Source of the DNA: Acanthococcus lagerstroemiae
Taxonomy: Eukaryota; Arthropoda; Insecta; Hemiptera; Eriococcidae
DNA: 64,000 nt
Assembly: GCA_031841125.1 (NCBI GenBank)
Contig: CM063112.1
Location: 27,058,603 to 27,122,602, forward strand
Direction: 5' to 3'
The number at the start of each line of letters is the position of its first letter. Position 1 is the stretch's first letter. The notes under the pieces were generated by a model. The model saw only the letters and a list, made by a program, of their open reading frames with translations. It was not told the origin of the DNA and made no database searches. Of the stretch, positions 25,421 through 37,369 are shown piece after piece. A program made the translations under genes and the position numbers.

Positions 25421-25872
25421 CCCATGCCGGTATTCCAGCATGCATCTCGTATAGAGTGTTGTAATTCAAATGCTATCGTACATCATATGTCTCTAGAAGA
25501 TTTTGTAATAACTGTATTTTTAGTTGAACCAAAGAAAGGTTATCAGTACGGGAGTACTCTATAACTCCACTCACTGTACATAACACTTGATTAAAAAAGT
25601 ATTATAATGCTGTACTAATCGATGACAATAATACACATGCGAATGATAAATGTAAAATATGTAAACATCTCTACAGGCTGAGGTTACTGTATGCTTGATT
25701 TTTGCTTTCGCAGAATTTTCTCAAGAGAGTAATAATATGTAGGATATGATAAATTGAGATTTCTATTAATTTTCCTAATGATACTGTTTTTTAAACCCAT
25801 GCTACTATGCATCTGCCAAAATTTCTGCAGCATGCGAGGTCTACCTAAAAAGCATTGAGAATGATCCTGTAA

Positions 25873-26103
25873 CAGTGTTGCCAGATGGGAAATTGAAAAA
25901 TATACTAGCAAGAAATTTTCCAAAATTGTACTAGATTTCACATCAAATGCACTAAAAGTCAAATGCATGATCTTTAACATGTACCAAAACAAACAAAAAA
26001 AGAAACAAAATGTACCAGAGAATGTACCATATCCTACCAAGAATGATGAAAATGTGTCAAAACGTGCCAGTGTTGTTGAAATGTACCAAATCTGGCAACA
26101 CTG
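25873..26103. mobile_element. hAT-like MITE with ATGTACCA motifs
   Basis: Inverted ends CAGTGTTGCCAGAT match at 13-14 positions. Flanks TCCTGTAA / TTTTGTAA agree at 6 of 8. Inside, the motif ATGTACCA recurs at least four times. Confidence 0.6.
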
Positions 26104-26214
26104 TTTTGTAACTTGGCAACATGTTCTCTTTGTTTATGGTGACGTACATCCCTCCTCTACCTACAGTGCAAGTTTCGACCAGTTTGCTTACTCCTTTTTC
26201 ATTTTAAGTGCGAA

Positions 26215-26535
26215 GATCAAATAGCATAATGCGATCGAATTTTGCGTCAAACGTGCGGACGCCTACAAAAAATTTGAAACAAGCGTATTGAGACAGTTCT
26301 CTATTGGAAGCACAAGTTTTTCTTTGCCAAAAGGCCTTTTTAGAGGGTTGTGAAACGGTCGAGATGAACCTTGCTTCGGAAGGCCTTCCTCAGCTAAAAC
26401 TAATGAAAATGTGAACTATGTGAGAGACCTGGTGAGGTCTGATCAACGTCTGACTGTCAAAATAACAACTAAGAAGCCTAATTTGAACCATCAAACTGTT
26501 CACGATGTTTTGACTGAAGAATTGGGGATGTAAAA
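26215..26535 (+). mobile_element. Fragment of a second mariner transposase (N-terminal)
   Basis: Broken frames read IKFCVKRADAYKKFETSVLRQ, NVNYVRDLVRSDQRLTVKI and QTVHDVLTEELGM. They correspond to the N-terminal helix-turn-helix half of mariner transposases, as far as the segment before the first catalytic Asp. Several stops; no terminal repeats found. Confidence 0.6.
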
Positions 26536-26620
26536 ACATAGGTCTCGCCTGACTTTTTACCATAGTGGAGTAAAAAAGAAAAAGAAAGAAGAAGAAAAAA
26601 AAATCAATAATAGTATACAC

Positions 26621-28807
26621 AGGGTGGCCCTTAAAATTCAGCTCCCACCCCCTAGAACTGTTACTTCATATGAAAAAATGATCCCCTAAAAATATCAACT
26701 CGATTAATTAATTTTAAAGCGGCCCGAATGAGGGATTCCATTAAAATGGAGGTTGCGCGGTCGAGCACGCTACTCATACGTTACAGTGCCGGGTGAAGAA
26801 CGATGCTTTGCACGGTAAGCATACGCTTGTAAAAGTACAGTTGGCGTTTCAAATTTTTTCACAGCAGATTTTTCTGAATAACTTCTTTTGAAGAAAAAAA
26901 AAAAAGAAAAGAAAAGAAAAAACAGGATGTGTAACAGTCATTTAAGTGATTTAACGTCATTTATTTTGGAAGACCAATGTTTATATATTCTGTCCAACAG
27001 GAGCTTTCCTGCCATACCGCCTAGCTGCAACTCACCGGTAGGTTTGTGTTATCCCCACTCTATGGACCAGTGCCCTTGGCTTCCCTTCCATAAACGATCA
27101 TTGTTGTCATGTTTTCATAATGTGTTCCCCCTCCCTCCCAAATGTTCCTTCTCCACCTTTATCCTGTGTTCCATCCACTATATATTTATTTTTATTTTGG
27201 CAAATTTGTTTGTTTTGTTTACTTATATATGTATATATTTTTATCTCATCTTATCTTATTTTATTTTTTGGTTTTCTTAGTTTGTTTTTGTTTTATTTTT
27301 GCTTCTTTTATGCATTTTTATTTTATTTTCCGACAAAATTTGTGGCAACTTATAATTTGCAAATAGTCTTAATTATAGTCCCCCTCTGTTATTGGCCACT
27401 GTGCTGTTGAGGGGGACCTAAATTTCTAATAAATATAAATAAATAAATAATTTAAACATTTAAAAATCAGCAAATTATACCTTGAAAAAGAGAACAAAGA
27501 ATTTAGAATTTGAAAATTCTATTATAATGACCAAGGCTGCAATTTTTATCGAATGCATATTTTTATCTATGGCGTGTATTCCAGAAGTTTCAAAAGATGC
27601 TCTCGAATCACAAAATTCTGAGTTAAATGAGCAGCACTTCATTTTGTATATTTCGCATATTTTGCACCAATTCTGCATATTTTTCAAAAAATTCTCCTCA
27701 AAAATGACTTTTCTAGTTTCTTACTCAAAAATACCTACTAAAAATAATTCCCGACTCAAAAGAAAGACAGAAAAAAAAAATTGAAAATACTTTTTTAATG
27801 ATTAATGAATCGCAGAAAACCTTTTAGAAAAATACATAATGTTCTTTTGCATGTGAGATACCCTTTCTCTTGCCCGCATCACATTCATCAATCATCAAGA
27901 AATTATGAATAGGAGCAATATCTCCTGGGTGCATCTCCTATTAAAAAGAAGACTGGACTCCTTCGGTAAATACTTGGCTGGATCATTTTGAAATTAGATA
28001 AACATTGTCTTAGTATATCCAACTTAATTTTTTCATTAAAATGATATCCATATGAATGAATAGTTTATTATTTTAGAGCTTTCATAGCCAACTGGGGGGA
28101 AGTCACTTAAAGGTCATTTATTTACGAAATGCGATTTGTTTTAGAAAGTATAGACAAATAACATTAAACATTCATTGAATTTTTTTAATTCGTATATATT
28201 AGGAATGAAAACAAACATTAAACATTCGTAATATTTTATTATTTCAATCATATTAAACTAAGTGTTGATTTTTCAGAATTTGGGTACTGTATTCTGTATT
28301 TCGTCCTACCTTGTATTAAAAATTGTTTTTGTTCTTCGTTTCTGCTTATTTTTAAATTTTTGACGGTGAGGGACAATTCACAATTTCGTTTGCTCCCTTC
28401 GCTCATAATTCACAGTTTAAAAAATAAATAGAAACCCAAACAACAAATAATTAACATAATTAAATCAGTAAACTAGACTACACTGAGTAGAACAGATGAA
28501 AAAAAATTTTAATTTTAATTTTTCAAGTCAGAAATGCAAAAACAGAATTTTAGTTAATAAAATTATACGGTGTATCTCAGGGACCGTTGATGCCCGAGTT
28601 TTTCCGCGGGTCGCAACGGACATGCAAGAATAGTCGGTGCGTTACCTTCATTTTAATGAAATCTCTCATTCGGGCCACCTTAAAAGTGATCAATTGAGCT
28701 GAAATTTTTAAGGGAATGTTTTTTCATATGAAAGAATAATTCTAGGGAGTGGGAGAGTGAAATATCAGGAAAAAATATTTCGTCATCTATAACAGAAGGC
28801 CACCCTA
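26621..28807. mobile_element. 2.2-kb element with ~200-bp inverted arms
   Basis: Left end AGGGTGGCCCTTAAAATTCA and right end (complement AGGGTGGCCTTC) open long imperfect inverted arms. The arms share TTTCATATGAAAAAA-like, GCGGCCCGAATGAGGGAT-like and CATTAAAATG segments. ATACAC occurs next to both junctions. The centre contains a LINE 3' end (26925-27452) and AT-rich filler, but no transposase. Confidence 0.6.
26925..27452 (+). mobile_element. LINE 3' UTR with AAAT tail
   Basis: A T-rich non-coding segment ends in GAGGGGGACCTAAATTTC and then AATAAATATAAATAAATAAATAA, a form typical of insect non-LTR element 3' ends. The long open frames here come from the T-rich composition and have no protein similarity I recognise. 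It is inserted in the 26621-28807 element. Confidence 0.5.
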
Positions 28808-28915
28808 ATACACACATTATGCGACAAATGCCCAGTATAGCTATTTATATAATTTCAGTTTCTGTGTCTACTGGGGCAGGGGTCTCAGCTTACCCTTCCT
28901 CCCTAGGTATGCCAA

Positions 28916-29100
28916 TGTGCAAAAAATTCGTGCAAAATTGGTCCCAAAAAACCTGATAAATGAATGTCAGAAGTGAAGAGAGATCACTATTGGTTCATAA
29001 ATTGTTGGAATTCTCGTGGCACAAAATATGGGCATGAAGCCCCTTGACTAAGTTCTGACTTCAATTTGCTTTTAGTTTCAGAAGTAGAGTTGTTCAAATT
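28916..29100 (-). repeat. Dispersed repeat (mariner-free copy of the 22.8/23.6-kb site)
   Basis: On the reverse strand this reads AAATTTGAACAACTCTA, CTGAAACTA, then GTCAGAACTTAG and GGGGCTTCATGCCCATATTT. The copy split by the mariner has the same blocks on either side of the insertion (22786-22813 and 23555-23615). Confidence 0.6.
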
Positions 29101-31590
29101 TGTCTTCCATTATGCCTCCTATCGTTCTTCTCCTGGCATTACTGCAAAGTGGTAAACAATATATAGTGGTAGCTGATTTTACTGTGGGCATAGGCGGACC
29201 CAGGATTTTCTCAAAGGAAGGGGGGAGGGTTGAAAAAAAAACCATGAATATTAATTTATTTTTATTTTATTTTACAGCATATTGGTTAATAAAATCTCTT
29301 ATATTCAACTATTGTCGGGCTCTATTCCCCCCATATTGGCCCATTTCTGGGCAAATGTCTCTACACATCCCTTCCATCTCTTCCTTTCCCGTCTCGTGAC
29401 GGCACCATTACTTAGGGACCCGATTCTGGACTGCGACAGAATAATGAAGAATTGGCGCCAGAGAAGGACTTCACGAGGGGGTGACTCAAGCCGTTCAGAA
29501 ATTCAGCATACATTTCTCGCGTTTGAAAATTTGAACTATTCATCTTGCATACTGGTTTTATTCGGTTCCCTTCAGTGAAACTTCAATATCTACTTCGCGG
29601 AACTGGAGAGGAAACCTGCAGACGGTGTAGAAATCACTAATTCACAGCATGATACTTCTTTCCCTGCTGATTAATGTTGCATAAGAGGAGCACAGCGCCT
29701 TAATCATCCCATTGTAACGATAAGATAAAAATAAATATAAATTTACTCTCATGTTTCACTAACATCCAACAACCTCTAATACATATCATCTAGAAATAAA
29801 TGCCATCGATAGGTATGTGTTTTCAAAGAGCGCATTATCCCAAATGTCGAGAGCGACATTGTGTAAGTATAAAATATGTGGAGGCTTCTGTTGACGTATT
29901 TCTTCTGTAAATTAGGCCGTACACTGATATGATAACACCGGTAGCTGACGTTATTGTATTACCGAAGATCTATAGTGCAGCTTTAATTGATCACGTAGGC
30001 GCCTGATAGAAACCCCCTACTACTATTTTGAACAGAAAGTTATCCCCAGAAACGAGGGCTGGTTTTCTGCATGTATAAATGTTGTAAGCGCAATGAAACC
30101 CTTGTGGCAACTGGACAAATCTCTATTGCTTCGATTTCTTGAGAATGGGTATTGGAAAGTTGGTAGGAAAATCATCACTGTATAGATTGTACCTTCACAA
30201 ATCTACTGAAGCAGCAAGGTATTACTCTTGAGGAAAATTGTCACGTTATCACGTGAGATTCAAGGTTCTGACTCATACCAGCAAAATCAAACATTCTGGA
30301 ATAAGCTTTTCATTACCTAATACGATGTACCCAAATTTTCCCTGTAAATGGAAATGGATTATTGACTTAATGCAAACCGATTGATTTTCGACACCTTGTG
30401 GAAACTCGAATTCTTTTTAGGTTTTTACTTTAACATTCATTAGAGTTGCTGAAACTCTGCCATGCTGTTTTTCCGGCTCTTAAATATACCTAGCCTCTTA
30501 TCAGTACCACACTTGTTTTTTTGTTCTCCAAATCTCTTCCTATAAAATCTATAAATCCTAAACTATCGGCAACAAAATTGTTCATCGGTTCTGCTTTGTA
30601 ATTTATTAATTACTTGCAGCTGAGAACGTGATGGTTAGGCTAATTAGACGAACTCCGATAGTGCGGTTTTTCATGTATTTCAAACAGATAAAAACGTGAA
30701 TGTATCTTGTGCCTTTATCACGATTCGACTTTTCTTTAACAGGCTTAGTGGCTCTTTTGATGAGCTCGAACGTCGTTGATTTACGATGAGGATAACCGAT
30801 GTAGCATTATCTGGATAAAATACAAAATTACTGCATGCACATCGGTAGTGAAAAATTACTGATGAGATAGTTTTGATAAGCCGACAATACGAATCTTACA
30901 ACTTATTTCTGTCCATTTCCGGACTGCTGTACAAATCCAAATATGATCAAGATGGATGCGATTTAACGGTGCGAAAGTTTTAATCAATATAGGTGCCTTT
31001 GACTCACAGGGATACGGGTTACGGGACGTTGAAATGGACGAGGTAGGGCTCAGTTTCGGCCTGATTTTACCATCCGATTACTGACCAATTGTGGTTGATA
31101 ATTTCATGTTATTAGTCGATATCAGGGTCAGTTTACATACTTATTTGTAGCAGAGAATATTCAACAAGTTTACACAGCAGGAGTATCAGAATAAATTTAG
31201 GTAGGGGGACGATTTTGGTCCATGATGGTAGACATATATTATCCATAGCGAAAGCACTGATATCCACGACTATATAGACAAAACGGCTTCAAAAATTTCT
31301 TTTTCTATGCAATTTTTGAAAATTGTGCTATCACATGCACCAATAACTACAGTCCTGCGCCTGTATCGTATTCAGGAATCAAAACTGTAGCAGTATTGCC
31401 ATTTGCTGAGTTGGAAAATGTACAAGGGATATATCTTCGCACCAATCAAAGATGATTGACCACGACAATGAACTTGAAATCCTGCCAACAGAACTTTAGA
31501 CACGATCCCGTCTGGAAATGTGAAGTCACTGACAGCAAATTGAACTTCTTAACATATTATGCGTCCAATCATTCTGAATAATAATACTAC
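29101..31590. other. Intergenic, no supported gene
   Basis: AT-rich sequence. A hAT-like end (GGCGGACCCAGGATTTTCTC) occurs near 29194 without a recognisable partner. Two open frames of about 98 codons (29100-29578) overlap each other and look like chance. Confidence 0.4.
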
Positions 31591-31598
31591 TTTATAGG

Positions 31599-31838
31599 CA
31601 GGGACGTACAGAAGAGTTTTTCCTGGGGGGAGGTAAAAATTGTGGAAGTCCCAACAGACTCAACTCAGAATTTCCAAGTACCAAAGCAAAAACAAAAAAA
31701 AGTACTTTTAACTTGTTGGATTTTTTTTCAACTCACCTGATTGAAATGGTAAATTTTTCCAACTACTGAGTGAAAAATTCCTGCAAGGGGGGAGGGGAAA
31801 GTTGCCCCTCTGCCCCCTCCCCAATCGGTACGTCCCTG
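31599..31838. mobile_element. hAT-like MITE, single-unit form
   Basis: Inverted ends CAGGGACGTAC are exact, and exact 8-bp duplications TTTATAGG flank it (31591-31598, 31839-31846). It holds one copy of an internal unit around GACTCAACTCA, then CTTTTAACTTGTTGGATTTT. Same family as 34057-34535. Confidence 0.85.
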
Positions 31839-32034
31839 TTTATAGGGAAAAAATAACATGAAACGAAAATTTAAGAAAATATTACAGGTATGTACTAAGA
31901 CAAAAATTTAGTAACGTCCACGTCGTTGGACACCTCCCTATGGTTTTTGCATTCAAAAGTTGATAATTTTTCCTATCTGATGAATTGGATTGGTGGAATT
32001 TGTTGCTGATGTTATCTTGTAACCCAAAATACCC

Positions 32035-32115
32035 CCCCCAAAAAAAAATATATATATATATAATAATAAAATAATAAAAATATATAATAAAAGAATAATA
32101 AGAAGAAGAAGAAAA
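32035..32115. repeat. AT/AAT microsatellite
   Basis: A C-run and A-run followed by (TA)n, then AATAATAA and AAGAAG tracts. Confidence 0.85.
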
Positions 32116-32699
32116 TCGAAAATAAGGGTTCAAAATTTTTTGGTAACAATATTCTCGGTTTCTGAAGAATGATCTGTTAACCGCATGTCAGTCACTGATG
32201 CTAAATTACTGCCCAGACTTATCTGACGTCTGAGTAGAATTAGATTTGAGCCCTTGGACGAGGGATTAAAACTGTTAATCTTAAGAACAGTGAGACAAAA
32301 AGAGGCCCGACCTTAGAAGTAAAAGAGTGTAAAAAAGTAACTGAGAACATTACATACAGGTACCTCTAGAGATATCAAGAAAGGTGGAATAAAATAGTCG
32401 TGCACAACTAGATGATTCAGGTAGAGCTCAAACTCCTGCTCAGGGAGGAAACTTTTGGAATTTTCTCGTATGAACTTCGTTCGTTTTGTAAATAAAGTGT
32501 TTCGGTACCATTTGTCTAATTTAGTGTCAAAAATTTGTCAAATATATAAGATTAGTCAATACACAGAATGGTGAAATATTGTTGAACTTACTAAATGTTA
32601 GCTATTTTTCCACAAGAAAAGAAATAGCATCACTGCATCACTTTTCTAGTGCAAGCGAGAAGCCCAGCAGTTACCAAAAGTGGTTAGCACTTGGGGAGA

Positions 32700-32925
32700 C
32701 GTCTCTTTTCTAATTTTTTTGCTCTCAACCCGAGCCCTGGAATCCTCCCTTTCGAGCATTACTTCAGAGACGTCGGGGAGGCGGTTAGGGCTGTCTTAGC
32801 TCTCTTTTCTTCTTGCCGAAAACCCGGCCTAGGTTGAAATGTTGCGAGTTGCTATACGTGGGCTCGAACCCGGGACCTCTGGATTCCGAGACCAGCGCGC
32901 TATCCACTCGGCCAACCAGACCCCG
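32700..32925 (-). mobile_element. tRNA-derived SINE
   Basis: Read on the minus strand from about 32925, it begins TTGGCCGAGTGGATAGCGCG (pol III A-box) and carries GGGTTCGAGCCC about 45 bp on (B-box). Spacing and folding are tRNA-like but the stems are imperfect. The body matches 2935-3080. Flanks GGGAGACGT / GGGAGACTT differ at one base, a likely short target duplication. Confidence 0.6.
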
Positions 32926-33399
32926 GGAGACTTGGAAACAAAGGTAGGTATGATTTAATCGATTTTATTCGCGAATTACATTCTTTTCTCGATTTAGTAG
33001 TGCTATCAGTTTCTCTCAAATTCATCAATGTAGATGAAATATGGCGAAGAGGGTTATGATTTGTCAAAATTTTAATGATTCTGCCCACTACCACCGGAAA
33101 GTATGAATTAGGAAGGTTATACACACGGCAGCTGAAACTGAAGTGAATGTTTCGGGTGGAAACCGTGTGACGTCGGAAAGTTTTGCTTTTTGGGGGATGG
33201 GGGGAGAAGACGAGGGAATCCAAAATCTAAGTCGATAGCAAAAAAAAGAACTTTTATCCTTGAATGCGGGAAGTTAACAAGCAAAAAGCTCAAAAATTTC
33301 GTCTCATTTCAAGGCGTTTTTTCTATAAACTTCTTTTAAAATTTTTCTCAGTTTTATACGGAAGGGGGGGGGGTGTAAATACTTTGTACCCCATTTTTC

Positions 33400-33662
33400 T
33401 GTGGAGGAGTGGCTTGGTGGCCGAGTGGATTTGAACGCTGCCTTCTAAACCACAAAACGCTGGTTGAGATCCCAGTACAGACGGCGAATTTTTGAGATTA
33501 AATATAATGAGAAAATCATAAAATAGAAAAATGGCTCGTCATCAAGGGGAATTACACTTTAACCCTTGTATCAAAATAACTGATCAAGGGGACCTATGTC
33601 CCAATGGGAGACCGAAACATCTGTTTCAAAGGCTGTAATTTAATTTAATTTAATTTAATTTC
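33400..33662 (+). mobile_element. Second tRNA-derived SINE, with TTTAA tail
   Basis: Starts with a tRNA-like head: TGGTGGCCGAGTGG (A-box) and GGTTGAGATCCC (B-box) about 45 bp downstream, with TTCTAAA in the anticodon-loop position. An unrelated body follows and ends in four to five TAATT repeats (about 33632-33660). Different family from the 32.7-kb SINE. Confidence 0.6.
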
Positions 33663-33797
33663 CTCGGGTGCAGGAGGTCACAATGTACTGAAATATCACT
33701 TTTCCTCCGAAAGGGCTCAAAATCTCACCCACGGTAGCTATAGGTAATTTCGAAATTACCCGAACGAAAAGATAAGTTTTTTACAGTGTAACCAACT

Positions 33798-33948
33798 CAG
33801 TGGCTCTGGACCCCCCCCCTCCTTGGCAACTTAAATTTTTTTGTAATCTACTTGCGTCACTTCCCCCTTTACCATTCTGCCCTATCGCCTATATGATTTT
33901 TTTTTCCAGTTTGGACCCCCTCAATTTCATCTTTGATACACGCCACTG
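33798..33948. mobile_element. Short hAT-like MITE
   Basis: Ends are CAGTGGCTCTGGACCCC and CACGCCACTG, with a second GGACCCCC inverted inside. The flanking 8-mers resemble each other only weakly. Confidence 0.45.
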
Positions 33949-34056
33949 GACCTAACTGCAATATTTTTCAAGGTTGATGGACAGAAAAATATCAGTCGTT
34001 ACTGTTTTAATTTTCTCAAAAGTTCAAAAAAATGCCGATGAAGATCCTCTTCTTTT

Positions 34057-34535
34057 CAGGGACGTACCGAAGAGTTTTCCCTGGAGGGGAGGGGAGCAAA
34101 AATTATGAAATTCACAACTGACTCAACTCAAAATTCCCAAGTATCAAAGCATTAAAGCAAAACCAAAGAAAAATTTTGATAGTCTTATTGGATTTTTTCA
34201 ACTATTAACTCAACTCAAAATTCCCAAATATCAAAGAAAGAAAAAAAAAAAACCTTTTGACTTGTTGAATTTCCTCAACTTCTCAACTCAATTTCCAAGG
34301 GTCAAAGCAAGTGAAAAGAAAAACAAAAAACTTTTGATTGACTGATTGGATTTTTCCAACTGATGCTGACTCAACTCAAAATTTCCAAATAGCAAAGAAA
34401 AAAAAAAAGAAAAACTTTTAACTCGTTGGATTTTCCCAACTCCGCCTGACTGAAATGGTAAATTTTCTCAACTACTGAGTGAAAAATTCCTACCGGGGGA
34501 GGGAAGTTGCCCCACCTCCTGTCGGTATGTCCCTG
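34057..34535. mobile_element. hAT-like MITE, expanded form with ~4 internal units
   Basis: Inverted ends CAGGGACGTACCGA / CAGGGACATACCGA with exact 8-bp duplications CTTCTTTT (34049-34056, 34536-34543). It has the same outer sequence as 31599-31838. The internal ~90-bp unit (ACTCAACTCAAAATT(C/T)CCAA, A-rich tract, CTTTT..TTGGATTTTTC) is repeated about four times instead of once. Confidence 0.85.
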
Positions 34536-34984
34536 CTTCTTTTTTTCTTTTTTCCTTTTACCCCTGAATACATCAGTCTTCAGTATGTTCAATACTAAAA
34601 CGAAATGTAGGGGTCGTGTTTGTGGCAGCTCTGATAACACGAAATAGCGATCAAATGTGAAATATTAAATTGACGTTCATGGCGACATCACAGTTTTTTG
34701 CTCTTAGTTAGTCGACTAATATCAGGGCTCTGTAAGTGGCTCCAATACTCTTGATCTTAGGTTTTTGACGATACAAGAAACAATTAATTCTGTAAATGCA
34801 GTGTTGGGTCACTGAATCATATCTCTGATTAAGTTTACTAATCTCTCTCCTAGGCTATGAACTTACTGACTCACTGCCATGTTCATCTACTGAATCTATA
34901 CTCCTTTCCTCTCACCCATGTAAAATCCTACAACACCTACCTCCTCCTTCCCCTCCCTAGAAACAATGCTCCATCCGACTAATG

Positions 34985-35230
34985 TGGAACATGAAACACA
35001 AATCGCTGAAATCGCTGGCCCAGACACTTGACTCCGTCCTGCATCGTTTCAAAGGACGGACTTGCTGCTTTTCTGATGGATCCAAAACAACAAATAAAAC
35101 AAGAGCTGCCTCTGAGCTACCAGTAGATAAGTTTCCATAAATCAGGCCAGAATCAACTAAAACACCTAGCTCACTTAATCCTTAGAAACGTGAGCACCGA
35201 GCACTCTCTAGCTGTTAACATTGCATTAAA
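34985..35230 (+). mobile_element. LINE RNase H-like remnant
   Basis: One frame reads CFSDGSKTTNKTRAASELP near 35058-35115, similar to the DGSK segment of RNase H domains in I/R1-type LINEs. The preceding text (about 34985-35050) is in broken frames and would fit the connection domain. Short and degraded. Confidence 0.4.
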
Positions 35231-37236
35231 TTGATGACCTCGTTTCCCATCCTTTTTCAAACCTCCATACCTAAATTTTTCGATGAGTCTCGAAATGCGC
35301 TAAAGCTCACAGTTCGTATGTTCAAGCACGCTAACACGAAATACGAATGTGTTTTAGGAAATGATAGCATCATTTTATGGTTTCGACGATGAGGGGAGAA
35401 ACGAGAAAACACCAGCAAACTCACTTCACAATGAAAGATAGGCAACCTTTTGGTCATGATAATGTTAGAGGTGAAGCCGATCATGGTCGGTTGATCGAGA
35501 TGGTAAATGTTTATCTATTGGCTAGCGTAATATCGATGGAAACTTTTGAAAGAGCGATAGATTACAGACAATCAGACAATAATAAATTTAAACTCGAAAA
35601 ATGCTATTCGGATGAGAACAAATTACATAAATACTTGAAAATTTCTCTGTAGACATTCATAATCTTGCCGTGGATCATGACATAGTCGTGGGATCAGTTT
35701 CGAAATCGAAGAATTGTAGCTGCTTAAAGTTATGATGCTATGAATGAGTCATTTAAGAAAAAATAAGTTACATCGATTCAAAGGGCATTCCAGATCGGCT
35801 TGTTTTGCTACCATATATGACACGATTTTTAATTTTTATAATTTTTGTTCTGAGTCATCGCAATGGGCAGTGACTCATTTCAGTCTCAACGAACACCAAA
35901 TCAAGTTTTTATTCAACGAAATGCTTCACATACGACAAGTATCAAAATACATCTGAGGTAATGAGCCGACCATCGATAGGTCAAAGGTGCTAAAATATGA
36001 GATCCATTAGCATACGTGTAATAAGACTTTGTCAAAATATCATAAACGTTTTTTCATATAGTCGGGCATTACTCCCCAACCGTTGCCTCTCAACATGTTA
36101 AAAGTGAAGCACTGTTAGGTACTTATAATAATTGCTTAAAATCAAATTAAATGTACTTTGAAATATCAAGTTATTGCGCTTTCATGGCGTCCGTGGACGA
36201 TGAAACTCAGCTGGGAAAAATTGCTGTTAGGATGATAGGTAGATTCAGTTTTACTTCGCAAGCAGGACTGACTGTACTTGATGAACCAGTTACTGAAACG
36301 ATTGCTGTAAAACGGATCACAGAAATCAGACCTGAGTACTAGGCAATTAAAAATATTATCCCTGTTTGTATTTGTTGTATTTGCATCTCACACCCAACTG
36401 AAGAGGATTGATGTGATTTTATCAGCCATTAATGAAAATATTGGCTGCAAATCTGGCTACAGGGTTCCCATACGTATTCCAACGAAACAGCAAGGATGCC
36501 TACAGAAATATCAGAAAAGTTCTTGTGGTCCTGACCTCATTCAGTGCTTTTGTAACTGGCAGCACTTGCCTCTACGTAGCTGAAAGCCCTTGTTATTGGC
36601 AGAACTTGCTTCTACTCTCTTGAAAGCCTTTGTGATTAGCAAAACTCGCTCACCCGCTGGAAAGGGCCTTCATTCGTCTTACCTCCGTCGTAAAACACTT
36701 TTTGTGCTCTGAATTACAATGATGCCTTTTTGGAGTATGAGGCAAGAGCTGATGGTACTAAGATGATAAAATCGCAGTCTTTATATCAATATTTCACGTA
36801 TCACGATCATTTAGGAATGCCTCAGTGAGCACAAAGAATTCCAAAGCCCTTTTTCATAACTACCATTTTTTCCAAATCAAATTCAAGCTTCTGAGTAACG
36901 TTAGGCAAACCTCGTGAAGCTATCATCGGATCATTAAAGTATTATCGATCTAATTCAAGTTCGACCCCAACTTTTAATTATATCTATCGGTCTTATCGAT
37001 AACCAAATTCTTGCTTTTCTAAACCCGTTGAACAGTCGCGTTCGTTAGAAATATTCGAATACTACGTGGCCTGATTCGGTATTGTCCTAAATTTTTCACG
37101 CCTTCGATGCCGAGTTACTTTTGAGTGCGCGACCCAATTATCGTCCAGTGTCATCGGGTTTTCAAATAATATGGCTCTGGAATGCGCATGAGCCTCCCCC
37201 AAAAAACCATTTACTGAGAAAAAATTGATCACATAC
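35231..37236. other. Intergenic, no supported gene
   Basis: AT-rich. A 91-codon open frame at 35377-35652 has no domain I recognise and an unremarkable context, so I do not call it. No element ends seen. Confidence 0.4.
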
Positions 37237-37369
37237 CTGTTGACAATTCGGGCAGGCCTGCGGTGGCGACAGTGGCGGCATTTTGTACAATCACCGAATT
37301 TGGAGCCAGGGAACCAGGTGAGACCACGAGTAACGAAGACGACGGCTGAGGTACGCGATCATCGTCCAT
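37237..37369 (-). CDS. Possible first coding exon of an unknown minus-strand gene
   Basis: On the minus strand an ATG at 37369 opens 44 codons, beginning MDDDRVPQPSSSLLVVSPGS and ending TAGLPELST. They run straight into a consensus donor (CAG|GTATGTG at 37236). The stretch is richer in G+C and CpG than its surroundings, as insect first exons often are. The peptide is low-complexity (Ser, Val, Ala, Pro), like the N-terminus of a regulatory protein, but I do not recognise it. No downstream exon could be matched within the window, so the remainder may lie far to the left. It could also be chance. Confidence 0.35.

Noticed and set aside
26888..27410. Overlapping 74-130-codon hydrophobic frames
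   Set aside because: T-rich LINE 3' UTR gives Phe/Leu/Tyr-rich chance frames in all three phases.
29186..29240. hAT-like end (GGCGGACCCAGG)
   Set aside because: No partner end or target duplication found.
32850..32926. Functional tRNA gene on the minus strand
   Set aside because: A- and B-boxes are present, but acceptor and T stems do not pair properly and the sequence continues into a repeat body shared with 2.9 kb; it is a SINE head.
33405..33480. Functional tRNA-Arg(TCT)
   Set aside because: The anticodon-loop position looks right but the stems mismatch and a SINE body and TAATT tail follow.
35377..35652. 91-codon open frame
   Set aside because: No recognisable domain, no splice or poly(A) context, and composition like the surrounding DNA.
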